The notes under the pieces: model-generated | What the model was told of the DNA's origin: nothing | The model's input: the letters and a program-made list of their open reading frames with translations, nothing else | Databases searched by the model: none | Assembly (NCBI GenBank): GCA_031273185.1 | Contig: JAISSG010000021.1 | Coordinates: 1 to 12,990, forward strand | Direction of reading: 5' to 3' | Source of the DNA: Treponema sp. | GTDB lineage: Bacteria > Spirochaetota > Spirochaetia > Treponematales > Breznakiellaceae | Length of the DNA: 12,990 nucleotides | Position numbers and translations under genes: made by a program | Part shown: piece by piece, positions 6,205 through 12,990 of the stretch | How the letters are laid out: every line of letters begins with the position of its first letter | How positions within the stretch are numbered: the first letter of the stretch is position 1

Positions 6205-8748
6205 ATGCGTCATTGTGTAAAAAAAGCAATTCCCGTAATCCTTTTTGTGGCGGTGGCTGCCGCCGGTTTTGCCCAGCAAGGGGAATGGTATCAGGGGAAA
6301 CCCATCAAAGATATTGTGTTCACCGGCCTGCGCAATGTGCGGGCATCAGAACTGGAAGGGCTGATGGAGCCTTACATAGGCCGCGAATTTGACGATTCCA
6401 TTTTCTGGGAGATACAGGGAAAGCTCTATGCCCTTGAGTATTTTGAGCTTATCAGCCCGAGCGCGGTGCCTGCGGATCCTTCAGCAAGCGAGGTGGTCAT
6501 CCGTTTTGCCGTTACCGAGCGCCCCGTGATCAGCAGGATCAATTTTGTCGGCAATTCAGGGCTGCGCCGGAACGATCTGCTGGATACTGTTGCCATCAGA
6601 ATCAACGACGTGGTTAACCATGCAAAAATTAACGTTGACGAGCAGGCCATCGTCAGCAAGTACCTTGAAAAAGGGTACCCCGACGTGAGGGTGCGAGCCG
6701 AAATCCAGGCTTCAGGCGAATCTGCCGTCCATCTCACGTTTTACATTGCCGAAGGCGAGAAAACATCGATTTCCGAATTCCGTTTTGAGGGCAACGCGAT
6801 CTTTTCGGCGCGAACGCTCAGGGGGCAGCTTTCGCTGAAAGCCAAGAGCCTTATCAATGACGGCGCGTTTCAGGAGGCAAAGCTCATCGCCGATCGCGCC
6901 GCCATCGTCCAGTATTACCATGACCGGGGATATATCGATGCCGAGGTCATTGACGTAACCAGGGAAATCAGCAGGGACGCAAAAGGCAACAATAACCTCG
7001 TCCTTACGTTCAGGATTTACGAAGGGAGGATATACACATTTGGCGGCATCACCTTTGAGGGAAACCTGATTTTTTCGACAGAGCAACTGTCCGCCCTGGT
7101 ACGTTCAAAGCCGGATGAGACGATAAACGCCCGCAGGGTAGAAACGGACCTCCAGCGGGTTGCCGACCTTTATTACGAGAACGGCTATATCTTTAACACC
7201 ATTAACCGGGAGGAGAGGAAAGACCCCGTCTCGGGCGTGATCGCTTACCATGTCTTCATCGTCGAGCGGGGCAGGGCGCACATCGAGAACATCTATGTCA
7301 GGGGAAATGACAAAACCAGAACCGAGGTAATACTCAGGGAAATACCCCTGGAGCCGGGGGACGTGTTTTCCAGGACAAAGGTCATGGAGGCATGGCGCAA
7401 CCTTATGAACCTCCAGTACTTTACCATGGTCATGCCCGAAACCCTGCCGGGCAGCGCCGACAGCCTTATGGATCTGGTGTTTATCGTGGAGGAACAGCCT
7501 ACCATCGACCTCCAGCTTGGCATCACATTTTCCGGCAGCGCCGACCCTGAAGACTTTCCCATTTCCGGCCTGGTAAAATGGAGCGATCGGAACTTTCTCG
7601 GCACGGGCAACCAGCTTGGCGCGGAGGCAAACGGTTCTCCCGATACGGTCAATCTTTCGCTTAACTACAACCACCGCTGGATACTGGGCCTGCCCCTTTC
7701 CGGAGGTTTTGATTTTACCTTCCAGTGGGCCAAGCGCCTGGCCGCAATGAACAACAGCCCTCCCTTTTTTAACGGTGACGAGGCCTATGCCTTCCCCGAT
7801 GGTTTTATCTCGCGGTCGGAGTACGATAGCGCCAGCAGGCTGCCCCCCAGTGAATTTCTCATGGACTACAACCAATTGTACCTCTCGCTTGGATTCTCCA
7901 CGGGTTACCGCTGGCTTACCCCGATAGGCAACCTGTCGCTGGGCGGGGGCATAAGAGCCGGTCTTATACGGAACACATACGACGGCGGCATTTACCGTCC
8001 TTTTGATCCCGCGCTAAGGGAGGGGAACAACCAGTGGACCCCAAAAAATTCGTTTTGGGCTTCTCTCTCCCTCGACCGGCGGGATCTGTACTATGATCCG
8101 TCAGGCGGATATTACCTGTACGAGCGATTTGGAATCTACGGCCTGTTGGGCGACGTGGAGCGGGAGCACTATTTGCGAAGCGACACCAAGGTGGAGTATT
8201 ATCATACCCTCCTGAACATCCCGGTAACCGAGAAATGGAGCTTCAAGGCGGTACTTGCCCTGCATACCGGGTTTTCGCTTATTGCAAAGCAGCCGGGGAG
8301 AGACGGCCTTACGCCGGCAATCGAGGACGCGAACAAACTTGCCGTTGACGGGATGTTTACGGGAAGGGGATGGAGCAACGAGTACCGCGTCAAGGGGCTT
8401 GCCCTGTGGGAGAACTGGGTAGAGCTTCGCTTTCCCATCGTGCCGGGACTCTTGGCCTTTGACTTGTTCTTTGACGCTGCGGGCGTGGAAGGAAGCGAGG
8501 GAATTCAAGGTTATTATTTTGGGAAAAACAGCGAGGGAAGGGGGAATTTTACGATCGATAATATGCGGTTCAGTTTTGGCGGCGGCCTGCGCTTTACCAT
8601 GCCGCAGTTCCCTCTGCGTTTTAGCCTGGCAAAACGGTTCAGAACCGTGGACGGGATGTTCACCTGGGAACCGGGCAGCATCTTCAGGAATCCAAGCTGG
8701 CCGGGTTCAGGCCTGGATCCGGTTATTTCGTTCGCTATTGCGTACTAA
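6205..8748 (+). CDS. bamA: Outer-membrane assembly factor BamA, 847 aa
   Basis: The catalytic core of beta-barrel assembly in the outer membrane. The signal peptide ends about GFA/QQ (residues 21-25). Five POTRA domains follow at about 32-107, 108-186, 187-275, 276-357 and 358-433, each with the family's strand-helix-helix-strand spacing and a V/F-x-GN/GL turn (FTGLRN, FVGNSG, FEGNAI, FEGNLI, VRGNDK). The barrel runs from about 434 to the end; it starts with the DRNFLGTGNQL strand typical of Omp85 proteins and closes with an aromatic-ended beta-signal (FAIAY). The loop-6 motif, usually VRGF, reads GRGW at 720-723, keeping the key Arg-Gly. ATG 6205 was chosen because AGGAG at 6195-6199 lies five bases upstream; the in-frame TTG at 6184 has none. 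It lies between tamB and skp, whose products act in the same outer-membrane assembly route. Confidence 0.95.
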   Translation: MRHCVKKAIPVILFVAVAAAGFAQQGEWYQGKPIKDIVFTGLRNVRASELEGLMEPYIGREFDDSIFWEIQGKLYALEYFELISPSAVPADPSASEVVIRFAVTERPVISRINFVGNSGLRRNDLLDTVAIRINDVVNHAKINVDEQAIVSKYLEKGYPDVRVRAEIQASGESAVHLTFYIAEGEKTSISEFRFEGNAIFSARTLRGQLSLKAKSLINDGAFQEAKLIADRAAIVQYYHDRGYIDAEVIDVTREISRDAKGNNNLVLTFRIYEGRIYTFGGITFEGNLIFSTEQLSALVRSKPDETINARRVETDLQRVADLYYENGYIFNTINREERKDPVSGVIAYHVFIVERGRAHIENIYVRGNDKTRTEVILREIPLEPGDVFSRTKVMEAWRNLMNLQYFTMVMPETLPGSADSLMDLVFIVEEQPTIDLQLGITFSGSADPEDFPISGLVKWSDRNFLGTGNQLGAEANGSPDTVNLSLNYNHRWILGLPLSGGFDFTFQWAKRLAAMNNSPPFFNGDEAYAFPDGFISRSEYDSASRLPPSEFLMDYNQLYLSLGFSTGYRWLTPIGNLSLGGGIRAGLIRNTYDGGIYRPFDPALREGNNQWTPKNSFWASLSLDRRDLYYDPSGGYYLYERFGIYGLLGDVEREHYLRSDTKVEYYHTLLNIPVTEKWSFKAVLALHTGFSLIAKQPGRDGLTPAIEDANKLAVDGMFTGRGWSNEYRVKGLALWENWVELRFPIVPGLLAFDLFFDAAGVEGSEGIQGYYFGKNSEGRGNFTIDNMRFSFGGGLRFTMPQFPLRFSLAKRFRTVDGMFTWEPGSIFRNPSWPGSGLDPVISFAIAY

Positions 8749-8775
8749 TGAGAAATGAAAAATGAGGAAAGGGAA

Positions 8776-9303
8776 ATGAAAAAAGCAATGTTGTTTGTGC
8801 TGTTAACATGCTGTTTTGCTGCTTCGGTTTTTGCCCAGCAGCTTACCCGCTTTGCCGTGGTTGACCTTCCCAGGGTATACTCCGCTTTTTTCCGCGACTC
8901 CCGCGCCGTGCGCGAATTCGAGGAGAGAAGCGCCAGGGTTCAGGCCGAGGTTGACCGAATGACGAGGGAGATTCGGGAGCTTCGATCCAGGCACGCGGAC
9001 TTGGTCCTGGAGGGCGAGCAGGAGCAGGCCGTGCGGCTCGAAAGCGAAATTTACCGCAAATCGGAATTCCTTCGGGAGTATTACAACCTCAAGACCGCCG
9101 AGCTTGAGGATCAACGGAAAAAGCTTTCGCAGTCCGGCTCCTTTCTGGAGCAGGTGTACGGCGAGATACGCTCCATCGCCGAAAGCGAGGGCTACAGCAT
9201 GGTGCTCGATCTAAAGGAAAACACGGGTGTCCTCTGGTACAGCCCAACGGTGGACGTTACCGACAAGGTTATCCAGAACCTGCTGAACAGGGCGCGGCGA
9301 TAA
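8776..9303 (+). CDS. skp: Periplasmic chaperone Skp/OmpH family, 175 aa
   Basis: The signal peptide MKKAMLFVLLTCCFAASVFA is followed by QQLTRFAVVDLPRVYSAFFRDSRAVREFE. This is the Skp/OmpH start: a short beta-strand with a V(D)xxxV/Y pattern, then the first long helix. Residues about 45-125 are highly charged and heptad-like (ERSARVQAEVDRMTREIREL onward), forming the two-helix coiled-coil arm. The end returns to a strand region (SMVLDLKENTGVLWYSP) and a VTDKVIQNL helix. The length fits the family (E. coli Skp 161). Members form trimeric jellyfish-shaped clamps that keep unfolded outer-membrane proteins soluble on the way to BamA. ATG 8776 was preferred over ATG 8755 because it starts the signal peptide directly and follows GAGGAAAGGG. 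The gene begins 27 bases after the bamA stop. Confidence 0.9.
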   Translation: MKKAMLFVLLTCCFAASVFAQQLTRFAVVDLPRVYSAFFRDSRAVREFEERSARVQAEVDRMTREIRELRSRHADLVLEGEQEQAVRLESEIYRKSEFLREYYNLKTAELEDQRKKLSQSGSFLEQVYGEIRSIAESEGYSMVLDLKENTGVLWYSPTVDVTDKVIQNLLNRARR

Positions 9304-9323
9304 GCAGTTCCGTCAAAAAAACC

Positions 9324-12065
9324 ATGGACGACAACCGTTCCAGCCCCATGCTGGATCAATACCGGAGGATAAAGCGGGATCACCAGGGGGACGTGCTGTT
9401 TTTCCGGCTGGGCGACTTTTACGAGATGTTCGCCGAGGATGCCGTCGAAGTTTCCGCCCTGTTGAACCTGACCCTTACCAGCCGTAACGGGCTGCCCATG
9501 TGCGGCATTCCCTACCACGCCGCCCGTTCCTACATTGCCCGGCTGTTGAAGCACGGGAAAAAATTCGCTATCTGCGAACCGCTTACCCAGCCGGGCAAGG
9601 GACAAAAACTGATTGACCGGCAGGTGGTGGAGGTCATCACCCCCGGTACCACCGTGGACGAGGATTACCTTGACCGGGGCAGTTCCAACTACCTTGCGGC
9701 GTTGTCGTCATCCGGCGATTTTTTTTCCTTCGCCTACATCGACCTTTCCACCGGCGGCTTCTTTGCCACCTCCTTTCCCTTTGACGATTCGACCGAACGC
9801 CTGCGTCAGGAATTTGAGCGCCTGCAAGTGCGGGAATTGCTTGTGCAGGAATCGTTAGTCGAAGAAAATTCCGGCATCGCCCGCGCCATACACGACCGTC
9901 CGGCGCTGGTACTCAACCGCTGGGCAGACTGGCTCTTTGATCGGGACAGATCGAAAAAAAGATTGTTAAAACAATTTGGCGTTTCCACGCTCCGGGGCTT
10001 TGGTCTGGAGGACACCAGCCCCGAACTGGTTTCCGCCGGTGCGCTCCTCGATTACCTTGACGACACGGCAAAGAGCCTCTTGCCGCACATCCGCTCGATA
10101 AGCCTGTACCAGGACAGCGAGTTTGTCGGCATCGACGAATCCAGCCAGCGGAATTTGGAACTGGTGCGCAACCTCCGCGACGGCGATGTCCACTTTACTC
10201 TGCTGGAGGTGATGGACGAGACCCGCTGTGCTATGGGCAAGCGCCTTCTGAAGCGGCGGCTTTTGCACCCGCTGCGGGACCTTGGCAAGATAACGGCGCG
10301 GCTGGACATGGTGGAGACGCTCTACCGCGATCAGGGAAAACTCAGCGTCCTGAGGGAACTGCTGGGAAAAACGCCCGACCTTGAGCGGCTGTCCTCGCGG
10401 CTGGCGATGGACAAGGCGCACGGCAAGGACATGCTGTCGATCAAGAACGCCCTGCTTTCCTGCAAGGCGCTGAAAGACCTCCGCGACGCGCTGGGCATTT
10501 GCTTTGAGTCCGATGTCGGGACAACAAGCGATGGCGATGGCTTTGATCGCATAATGAAGCTGAAAGACCTGCTTGAGCGGAGCATCTGCGACGACCCTTC
10601 GATACTGTTGACCGAGGGGAATCTGATCCGCGATGGCTACAGTTCCGAGTTGGACGGTCTGCGCCGTTTGCGGGATTCGGGGCGGCAGCTTTTGGAGGCG
10701 TATCTTGAGGAAGAAAAACTGGCGACGGGAATCTCCAGCCTGAAGATTCGGTACAACCGGCTTATCGGTTATTTTTTCGAGGTGACCAACGCCCATGCCG
10801 GCAAAGTACCGGCGCACTTTATCCGGCGGCAGGGCATAGCCGGCGGTGAGCGTTTTTCCACCGAGCGGCTCGCCGCACTGGAGTCCGACATCAACGGCGC
10901 ATCGGATAAAATCGTCGAGCTGGAGCGCAGGCTTTTTGTCGAGATACGGGACAAGGCGAAGGAACTTATCGGCGAACTTGCCGCCGAAGCCCGCCGCATC
11001 GCCGAACTGGACGCGGCGCAGTCGCTTGCACGGGCTGCCTCGATCCGGGGCTGGATACGCCCCACGGTGGACAGCTCCAGCGCGCTGGAAATTTACGAGG
11101 GCCGCCATCCGGTTGTCGAGGCGCATCTTGGCAAGGGCGAGTACATCCCCAACGACATCATCCTGAATGGCAACACTGACAACCCAACCTTTGCGATGAT
11201 AACCGGCCCCAACATGGCGGGAAAATCAACCTACCTCCGCTCCGCCGCGCTGATCACCCTCATGGCGCAGATGGGGAGCTTCATCCCCGCCCGCGAGGGG
11301 CGAATCGGGCTGTGCGACCGCATCTATTGCCGTGTCGGAGCGTCCGACAACATTGCCCGCGGCGAGTCAACCTTCCTCGTTGAAATGAACGAGACCGCCT
11401 ACATCCTCAACACGGCAACCGAGCACAGCCTTGTGATCATGGACGAGGTAGGGCGGGGGACCGGCACCAACGACGGGCTTTCCATCGCATGGGCGGTCAG
11501 CGAGGAACTGCTTGGCAGGGTCGGCTGCCGTACTTTTTTCGCCACCCACTACCACGAACTTTCCCTGCTGCCGCATCCCCGCATGGTCAACCGTTCGATG
11601 GAGGTACTGGAAAAGGACGGCGAGATAGTGTTTTTGCGGCGGCTTCAGGAAGGCCCCACCGCCGAATCCTACGGCATCCACGTTGCCCGCCTTGCCGGAC
11701 TGTCTCCCGAAGTGCTTGGCAGGGCGCAGCAGATCATGGAACGCCTCCGTGCCAGCGAGTCCAATTTACGGGATGCCTTGCCCTCAGTGCAGCCACTCAG
11801 TTACGTTAACCAGATAAAAACAAAGGTTAACGAAGAAAAAACGCCCAAAAAGCCCTCTGTTGCCAGCTTACCCCCCAACGTAACCGCCGTTTTAGGCGAA
11901 CTCCGCTCCCTAGACCCCGACCAAATCACCCCCATTGAGGCACTTGCCCTACTAAGCGGCTGGAAGCGGCAACTGCTTAACCCCGATGCTTCGCCCGATC
12001 CTTCGCCCAGTCTCAAACCCCGCAGCCCCAAGTCCGAGGATAAAACGCCAACGCTTTTTGATTGA
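9324..12065 (+). CDS. mutS: DNA mismatch repair protein MutS, 913 aa
   Basis: Mismatch sensor of DNA repair. The mismatch-recognition domain carries the conserved Phe-x-Glu as GDFYEMF, with Phe32 to stack on the mispair and Glu34. The connector, lever and clamp regions follow. The ATPase has Walker A TGPNMAGKST at 627-636 and Walker B LVIMDEVGRGT, with Asp707-Glu708. NDGLSIAWA and the FATHYHEL switch come next. The C-terminal helix-turn-helix region includes LDPDQITPIEALALLSGW. A Pro/Ser-rich tail ends PTLFD, which may be a weak beta-clamp-binding peptide. Length is slightly above the usual 850-880 because of this tail. ATG 9324 lies 20 bases after the skp stop and has no clear ribosome-binding site; no better start is in frame, so reinitiation after skp is plausible. 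No terminator is obvious downstream. Confidence 0.97.
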   Translation: MDDNRSSPMLDQYRRIKRDHQGDVLFFRLGDFYEMFAEDAVEVSALLNLTLTSRNGLPMCGIPYHAARSYIARLLKHGKKFAICEPLTQPGKGQKLIDRQVVEVITPGTTVDEDYLDRGSSNYLAALSSSGDFFSFAYIDLSTGGFFATSFPFDDSTERLRQEFERLQVRELLVQESLVEENSGIARAIHDRPALVLNRWADWLFDRDRSKKRLLKQFGVSTLRGFGLEDTSPELVSAGALLDYLDDTAKSLLPHIRSISLYQDSEFVGIDESSQRNLELVRNLRDGDVHFTLLEVMDETRCAMGKRLLKRRLLHPLRDLGKITARLDMVETLYRDQGKLSVLRELLGKTPDLERLSSRLAMDKAHGKDMLSIKNALLSCKALKDLRDALGICFESDVGTTSDGDGFDRIMKLKDLLERSICDDPSILLTEGNLIRDGYSSELDGLRRLRDSGRQLLEAYLEEEKLATGISSLKIRYNRLIGYFFEVTNAHAGKVPAHFIRRQGIAGGERFSTERLAALESDINGASDKIVELERRLFVEIRDKAKELIGELAAEARRIAELDAAQSLARAASIRGWIRPTVDSSSALEIYEGRHPVVEAHLGKGEYIPNDIILNGNTDNPTFAMITGPNMAGKSTYLRSAALITLMAQMGSFIPAREGRIGLCDRIYCRVGASDNIARGESTFLVEMNETAYILNTATEHSLVIMDEVGRGTGTNDGLSIAWAVSEELLGRVGCRTFFATHYHELSLLPHPRMVNRSMEVLEKDGEIVFLRRLQEGPTAESYGIHVARLAGLSPEVLGRAQQIMERLRASESNLRDALPSVQPLSYVNQIKTKVNEEKTPKKPSVASLPPNVTAVLGELRSLDPDQITPIEALALLSGWKRQLLNPDASPDPSPSLKPRSPKSEDKTPTLFD

Positions 12066-12085
12066 GACTTGATCGGAAATTCCTC

Positions 12086-12101
12086 ACGCAGAGACGCAGA
12101 G
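12086..12101. repeat. Two tandem copies of ACGCAGAG downstream of mutS
   Basis: ACGCAGAG occurs at 12086-12093 and again at 12094-12101, preceded by CTC, so the stretch reads CTCACGCAGAGACGCAGAG. From memory, very similar CACGCAGAGACGCAGAG words are dispersed in intergenic DNA of many unrelated bacteria; I cannot verify this here. It lies 20 bases past the mutS stop and touches the heptamer array that follows. Confidence 0.6.
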
Positions 12102-12168
12102 GGAAAAGGAAAGAGCAGAGAGCAAAGAGCAAAGAGGGAAGAGGAAAGAGGAAAGAGGAAAGAGGAGG
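12100..12168. repeat. Degenerate heptamer tandem array (AGGAAAG/AGCAAAG type)
   Basis: In a strict 7-base register from 12100 the units read AGGGAAA, AGGAAAG, AGCAGAG, AGCAAAG, AGCAAAG, AGGGAAG, then AGGAAAG three times, then AGGAGG. That is nearly ten units, with three identical copies at 12142-12162. One strand is almost all purine. It is non-coding: a 7-base unit shifts frame each time, and the absence of stop codons in it produces spurious open frames. The rest of 12169-12309 shows nothing I recognise. Confidence 0.8.
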
Positions 12169-12309
12169 TTTTAAGAGCCTGCTTTGCAATGTATTGGCGG
12201 CTTTATCGGCATACAGTTTCCTGCCTCATAAGCCGTCTATTCGTGTTCCGGGAGACGAGAGGGCTTTGCCGATTACCGTTTAATCTCTTCTTCGAACTCA
12301 CGTTAATTA

Positions 12310-12521
12310 ATGAACGGATTAACGCTGACGGAAATCGCCGGGCCTTGGGCATCGATAAATGGGCCGCTGAAAAAAGACTGCGTAAAGCGGGAGTGGAAAA
12401 ACTTACCCGTGAAGCCTTATATCCTCTTGACGCAATTGAGCGAATCAAGAATGCACCGCCACCTGGCCGCCCCAGGAAAGCCGCCGAACCGCCCAAGCCA
12501 GCGAAAAAAGCCAAGAAATAG
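12310..12521 (+). pseudogene. Frameshifted small helix-turn-helix-like protein (about 70 aa)
   Basis: From ATG 12310 one frame gives MNGLTLTEIA, which looks like the first helix of a helix-turn-helix. The next frame, joined near 12339, continues RALGIDKWAAEKRLRKAGVE, then KLTREALYPLDAIERIKN and a Pro/Lys-rich tail GRPRKAAEPPKPAKKAKK, stopping at TAG 12519-12521. Joined, they give a coherent ~70-residue protein: LTxxEIAxxLG helix-turn-helix, basic recognition helix and an unstructured cationic tail, as in small treponemal DNA-binding proteins I recall loosely. One missing C in the GCC|GGGCC run at 12337-12344 would explain the break. No clear ribosome-binding site precedes 12310. Alternatives are a sequencing error (the gene would then be intact) or a chance juxtaposition. 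The gene ends 35 bases before the promoter/palindrome at 12557, which its product might once have bound; that link is inference only. Confidence 0.45.
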
Positions 12522-12556
12522 CCCCGGACTTTCTCTGAAAAACACGCAAAAAAAAC

Positions 12557-12585
12557 TTGATATTACAATATATATTGTATATTAT
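12557..12585 (+). promoter_or_regulatory. Near-consensus sigma70-type promoter
   Basis: TTGATA (12557-12562), a spacer of exactly 17 bases, and TATTAT (12580-12585) differ from TTGACA-17-TATAAT by one and two positions. An A run lies just upstream (12548-12555), like an UP element. Transcription would start near 12592 and run right toward a small ATG at 12608 and then the IS element. Confidence 0.6.
12564..12579. promoter_or_regulatory. Perfect 16-bp palindrome filling the promoter spacer (putative operator)
   Basis: TACAATATATATTGTA is its own reverse complement and occupies all but one base of the spacer between the -35 and -10 boxes. This is a classic place for a dimeric repressor to block RNA polymerase. 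The TACA...TGTA ends recall operators of small repressors and of toxin-antitoxin autoregulators, but no specific regulator can be named. AT-rich palindromes can arise by chance; the exact placement is what makes it credible. Confidence 0.5.
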
Positions 12586-12620
12586 TGCTGTGACGGCACG
12601 GGAAATAATGAACATATTTA

Positions 12621-12990
12621 GAGCTTATCCGGGAATAATGAAAAGCCGATAAAAAAGGTATGAAACGAGATAAAGGGACAGGGATAAAAGCCTGGGAATT
12701 GACAGACGAGATGTGGGAAGTAGCGCAACCGTTCATCCCAGAACGGAAGCGGGACGAAGGAAGAACCTACCAGCGCAAACCCGGCGGCGGGAGGAAGCCC
12801 CTGCCGCCGTAGCAGGTATTGGCGGCAATCTTTTTCGTGTTGCGGACTGGCATCCAATGGAAGGCCCTGCCGAAGGAATACGGGGCGGCAAGCAGCGTCC
12901 ATGAGTATTTCAGCGCATGGGCGCAAGCGGGATTGTTCATGCGGTTATGGCAGGAAGGGCTGCTGAGCTATGACGAGCTGCGCGGCATCG
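12621..12990 (+). mobile_element. Left end of an IS5-family insertion sequence (right end outside window)
   Basis: The transposase gene starts at 12660, and IS5-family elements usually have a short 5' lead, so the element should begin a few dozen bases upstream. The sequence GAGCTTATCCGGGAA from 12621 looks like an IS5-type terminal repeat beginning GAG, and TTA or TA just before it could be half of a target duplication. Neither can be confirmed without the right end. Confidence 0.55.
12660..12990 (+). pseudogene. IS5-family transposase, N-terminal part with in-frame amber codon
   Basis: From ATG 12660 the frame reads MKRDKGTGIKAWELTDEMWE and continues with a typical IS5-family N-terminal region (DUF4096-like): FIPERKR, GGGRKPLPP, then after the stop QVLAAIFFVLRTGIQWKALP, KEYGAASSVHEYFSAWAQAG, LFMRLWQEGLLSYDELRGI. 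The reading frame is uninterrupted except for TAG at 12810-12812 (codon 51), where relatives carry a basic or polar residue (PRKVL). The RNase H-like catalytic core with its DDE residues lies beyond the window edge. Intact, it would cut and paste the element. Here translation should end at residue 50 unless the amber is suppressed, so this copy is probably inactive alone, though it might be moved by a sister copy. No start downstream of the stop looks convincing. The element follows the palindromic promoter at 12557-12585. Confidence 0.85.

Noticed and set aside
9966..11126. Minus-strand open frame of 386 codons within mutS
   Set aside because: mutS on the + strand has complete conserved motifs across this stretch; the antisense frame arises from GC-rich codon bias.
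12069..12521. One 150-codon gene spanning the repeat array to 12521
   Set aside because: Its first half is a translation of the purine heptamer array and featureless DNA. Only the last 60 codons look like protein, and they join better to the ATG at 12310 in another frame.
12618..12926. Minus-strand open frame opposite the IS transposase
   Set aside because: Antisense shadow; the + strand matches IS5-family transposases on both sides of the amber codon.
1..12990. CRISPR array, rRNA or tRNA genes
   Set aside because: No regularly spaced direct repeats of 24-40 bases, and no recognisable rRNA or tRNA sequence on either strand. The only tandem array is the heptamer tract at 12100-12168.

Overview
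The window looks like the chromosome of a spirochaete, most likely a GC-rich Treponema of the termite-gut or environmental type. The main reason is the gene order tamB - bamA - skp/ompH - mutS, all on the + strand. From memory this is the spirochaete arrangement of T. pallidum TP0325-TP0328 and Borrelia burgdorferi BB0794-BB0797. The protein sequences fit too: a TamB-type protein with no TamA gene beside it, and a five-POTRA BamA.

Layout. (1) Bases 1-414 are visibly AT-rich and unlike the rest. They hold the last codons of an unrecognised protein and a 5'-truncated DUF1697 gene. (2) Bases 415-652 have no credible gene but fold extensively, including an 8-bp long-range inverted repeat around nested hairpins. 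(3) Bases 653-1264, minus strand, encode a small exported protein of unknown function. (4) Bases 1265-1390 carry a branched palindrome, followed at 1390-1647 (minus) by a decayed 5' fragment of a thymidylate kinase gene. (5) Bases 1648-1801 carry a putative extended -10 promoter and a strong 5'-UTR hairpin that lead into the operon. (6) Bases 1802-12065 are the intact operon tamB, bamA, skp, mutS. (7) Bases 12066-12309 carry two copies of an 8-mer, then a degenerate heptamer array. (8) Bases 12310-12521 hold a frameshifted remnant of a small helix-turn-helix-like protein. (9) Bases 12557-12585 form a near-consensus sigma70-type promoter whose 17-bp spacer contains a perfect 16-bp palindrome. 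(10) From about 12621 to the window end lies an IS5-family element whose transposase has an in-frame amber codon.

How the genes work together. BamA inserts beta-barrel proteins into the outer membrane. Skp chaperones unfolded outer-membrane proteins across the periplasm. TamB spans the periplasm as a long beta-rich bridge and, without TamA, is thought to partner with BamA in spirochaetes. MutS recognises DNA mismatches and has no obvious functional tie to the others. The tight spacing (tamB stop inside the bamA ribosome-binding site, 27 bases from bamA stop to skp start, 20 bases from skp stop to mutS start) suggests one transcript.

The core operon is ordinary for this lineage. The unusual material is in the flanks: three broken genes, several structured non-coding elements, a repressible-looking promoter beside an IS end, and a hairpin leader in front of tamB. 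I see no convincing complete undescribed system. The best leads are the promoter/operator at 12557-12585 and the folded elements at 437-601 and 1313-1375.
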